Below, one piece after another: positions 62,406 through 64,000 of a stretch of DNA of 64,000 bases. Positions within the stretch are counted from its first letter, which is position 1. The number at the start of each line of letters is the position of its first letter. Made by a program: the position numbers and the translations under genes. The notes under the pieces are model-generated. The model had not been told where the DNA came from. It did no database searches and worked only from the letters and a program-made list of their open reading frames with translations. The DNA is from Nocardioides sp. BGMRC 2183 (GTDB lineage Bacteria; Actinomycetota; Actinomycetes; Propionibacteriales; Nocardioidaceae), in the NCBI GenBank assembly GCA_008123405.1, contig VSSA01000003.1, forward strand, positions 62,001-126,000, given 5' to 3'.

Positions 62406-64000
62406 GCTCTCCGTCCTCGGCGCCTCGCCCTCCGGGCCCCCCGAGCGCACCCCGGCCGCCGGCCACGCCGGTGACCCCCCAGCCCCGCGCCACACCCCCG
62501 GGTCGCGGCACGCCGCAGCCCGCGGGCCCGATCCCGTTGCGCGGCAGTCGCCGCGAGCGCCCGCAGATGCCGTCCGGCCAGCTCCGGATCAACGAGCCGC
62601 CGGCCATTCAGCCGTCGGAGGGGGCGGCCGGCGTCGCGATGAACGCGATCCCGATGCTGGGCAGCCTGGGGTCGATCGTGCTGGTCGCCAGCCTGGGCGG
62701 ATCGGGCAGCAACAACGGCGTGCGCTTCATCGCGGCGGGCATGTTCCTCTTCGCCACCCTCGGCTTCATCTTCGTGCAGATCGATCGACAGCGGAAGCAG
62801 CGTCAACAGCAGGTGACCGGCTCGCGCACGGAGTATCTGCGCTACCTCTCCAGCGTCCGCAAGGTGGCCCGCGAGGCGGCCGACGAGCAGCGCGCGGCAC
62901 TCACCTGGCACCACCCCGACCCGATCGCGCTCCCGTCCCTGGCCGATGAGCGCAGCCGGGTGTGGGAGCGCTCTCCCACCGACCCGGCCTTCCTGCAGGT
63001 GCGCTACGGCACCTGCGCACAGCCGCTGGCCCTCGAACTGGTCCCGCCGGACACCACAGCGATCGACGACGTCGACCCGGCGGCCGCGTCCGCGCTGCAC
63101 CGGCTGCTCGTGGTGCACCGGCTGCAGCCGGACCTGCCGGCGTCGATCGACCTGCGCGCGTTCTCCCGGATCGAGGTCTGCGGCGCCGAGGACGAGGCGC
63201 GCGCCCTGGTCCGGGCCCTGCTCTGCTCCGCGGCGGCGTTCCAGTCCCCTGACAGCCTGCAGATCGCCGTCCTGACCAGCGACGGGACCCTGGCGCACTG
63301 GGACTGGACGAAGTGGCTGCCGCACTCGCACAGCCAGCACCAGACCGACGCGGTCGGCCCCGCCCGGATGGTCAGCACCTCGTTGAGCGACCTGACCGCG
63401 ATGCTGCCCAGCGACCTCTCCGACCGGCCGCGCTTCGGGGCGGACGAGCGGCCGCCGCTGCCGCACCTGGTCGTGGTCACCGACGACGCCGAGCTCCCGC
63501 CCGGCAACCACGTGATCCCGCCGGACGGCCTGCACGGAGTCACGGTGATCGACCTGCCGTCCCGGTGGCGCGAGCTCGACGACGCCGACACCCTGCGACT
63601 GGAGCTGCTGGACGAGCCGCCCCGAACCGATCCGGCCACCGGCAACACCACCGTCGGACTGATGGCGGTGCGGGTCCGCAACGAGCCGATCCGAGCGCGC
63701 GGCGACCAGTGCGATCTGGCCACCGCTGAGGCCCTGGCACGCCGGCTCACCCCGCTCTACACGCCGGCGGCCGGGAAGGTGGTCGGCGAGGACTCCGCCG
63801 AGCTCGCCGGGCCCAGCGACTTCATGGACCTGTTGGGCCTCGGCGACGTACGGACGCTCGAGCCCGCGACGGCCTGGCGGCAGCGGCCGGCGCGGGACCG
63901 GCTCCGGGTGCCGATCGGCCTCGGCGAGGGTTCGTCGCTGGTGCACCTGGACATCAAGGAGTCTGCCCAGCAGGGCATGGGCCCGCACGGTCTGGTGATC
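62402..64000 (+). CDS. eccC: type VII secretion ATPase EccC (N-terminal part; cut by window end)
   Basis: FtsK/SpoIIIE-type motor of the ESX system. The visible 533 codons hold a Pro-rich start, the conserved GQLRINEPPAIQPSEG-like segment near residue 60, two membrane helices (about 82-125), the linker EYLRYLSSVRKVAREAADEQ and the DUF/ATPase-1 region with RYGTCAQPLALELV. The frame is open to base 64000, stopping at GPHGLVI, just where the first Walker A is expected. GTG 62402 is chosen because conservation begins soon after and no other in-frame start fits. It is divergent from the rest of the locus. Confidence 0.92.
   Translation, partial: MSSPSSAPRPPGPPSAPRPPATPVTPQPRATPPGRGTPQPAGPIPLRGSRRERPQMPSGQLRINEPPAIQPSEGAAGVAMNAIPMLGSLGSIVLVASLGGSGSNNGVRFIAAGMFLFATLGFIFVQIDRQRKQRQQQVTGSRTEYLRYLSSVRKVAREAADEQRAALTWHHPDPIALPSLADERSRVWERSPTDPAFLQVRYGTCAQPLALELVPPDTTAIDDVDPAAASALHRLLVVHRLQPDLPASIDLRAFSRIEVCGAEDEARALVRALLCSAAAFQSPDSLQIAVLTSDGTLAHWDWTKWLPHSHSQHQTDAVGPARMVSTSLSDLTAMLPSDLSDRPRFGADERPPLPHLVVVTDDAELPPGNHVIPPDGLHGVTVIDLPSRWRELDDADTLRLELLDEPPRTDPATGNTTVGLMAVRVRNEPIRARGDQCDLATAEALARRLTPLYTPAAGKVVGEDSAELAGPSDFMDLLGLGDVRTLEPATAWRQRPARDRLRVPIGLGEGSSLVHLDIKESAQQGMGPHGLVI

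Overview
The window is high-GC actinobacterial chromosome. Gene content, GTG starts, WhiB, mycobacteria-like gene order and a type VII secretion locus point to a Nocardioides-like member of the Propionibacteriales. That placement is inferred from gene content and order, not from a database search. Most genes read leftward (minus strand). Many neighbours overlap by 1-4 bases (ATGA or TGATG), which marks operons.

1-6.8 kb is a housekeeping block: ftsH (C-terminus outside the window), hpt, tilS, a DUF2342 zinc metalloprotease, a PBP4-type dacB, and divergent ppa. 6.9-10.4 kb holds an acyl-CoA oxidase-like gene and a secreted NlpC/P60 hydrolase, separated by large palindromes. 10.6-15.8 kb is a thiamine ABC importer (thiB-thiP-thiQ) under a clear TPP riboswitch, followed by a PAP2 phosphatase. 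15.9-22.6 kb is a catabolic island: GNAT, MBL hydrolase, SDR, DapB-like dehydrogenase, old-yellow-enzyme reductase, MpaB-type oxygenase and enoyl-CoA hydratase. It has two KstR-like operators in front of its promoters.

22.7-37.8 kb largely follows the gene order I recall for M. tuberculosis Rv3671c-Rv3683: marP, NUDIX, TlpA-like lipoprotein, nth, crp, MBL, RidA, DUF4177, two ArsA-type ATPases, whiB4-like, ponA2-like, metallophosphoesterase. Local insertions are an HTH regulator/DUF1330 pair, a second NUDIX gene and a YqeY gene. 37.9-48.1 kb has tRNA-Pro, an 8.6-kb gene for an LPxTG-anchored modular surface fibre, and a divergent acidic membrane protein. 48.1-55.6 kb carries asd, lysC (with an internal start), DUF5063, recR, ybaB, dnaX, the small SRP RNA, yigZ and tRNA-Ser. 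55.7-64 kb is a type VII secretion locus: mycosin, eccB, eccD, two WXG100 proteins, a second eccD-like gene, and divergent eccC cut by the window end.

Two themes stand out. First, many intergenic regions carry palindromes or short tandem repeats that begin at or very near stop codons, and two repeat families recur at separate loci. Second, the type VII locus has a mycosin whose catalytic serine and oxyanion asparagine appear replaced by aspartate, two EccD-type channel subunits, and a terminator that splits the operon after the WXG100 pair.
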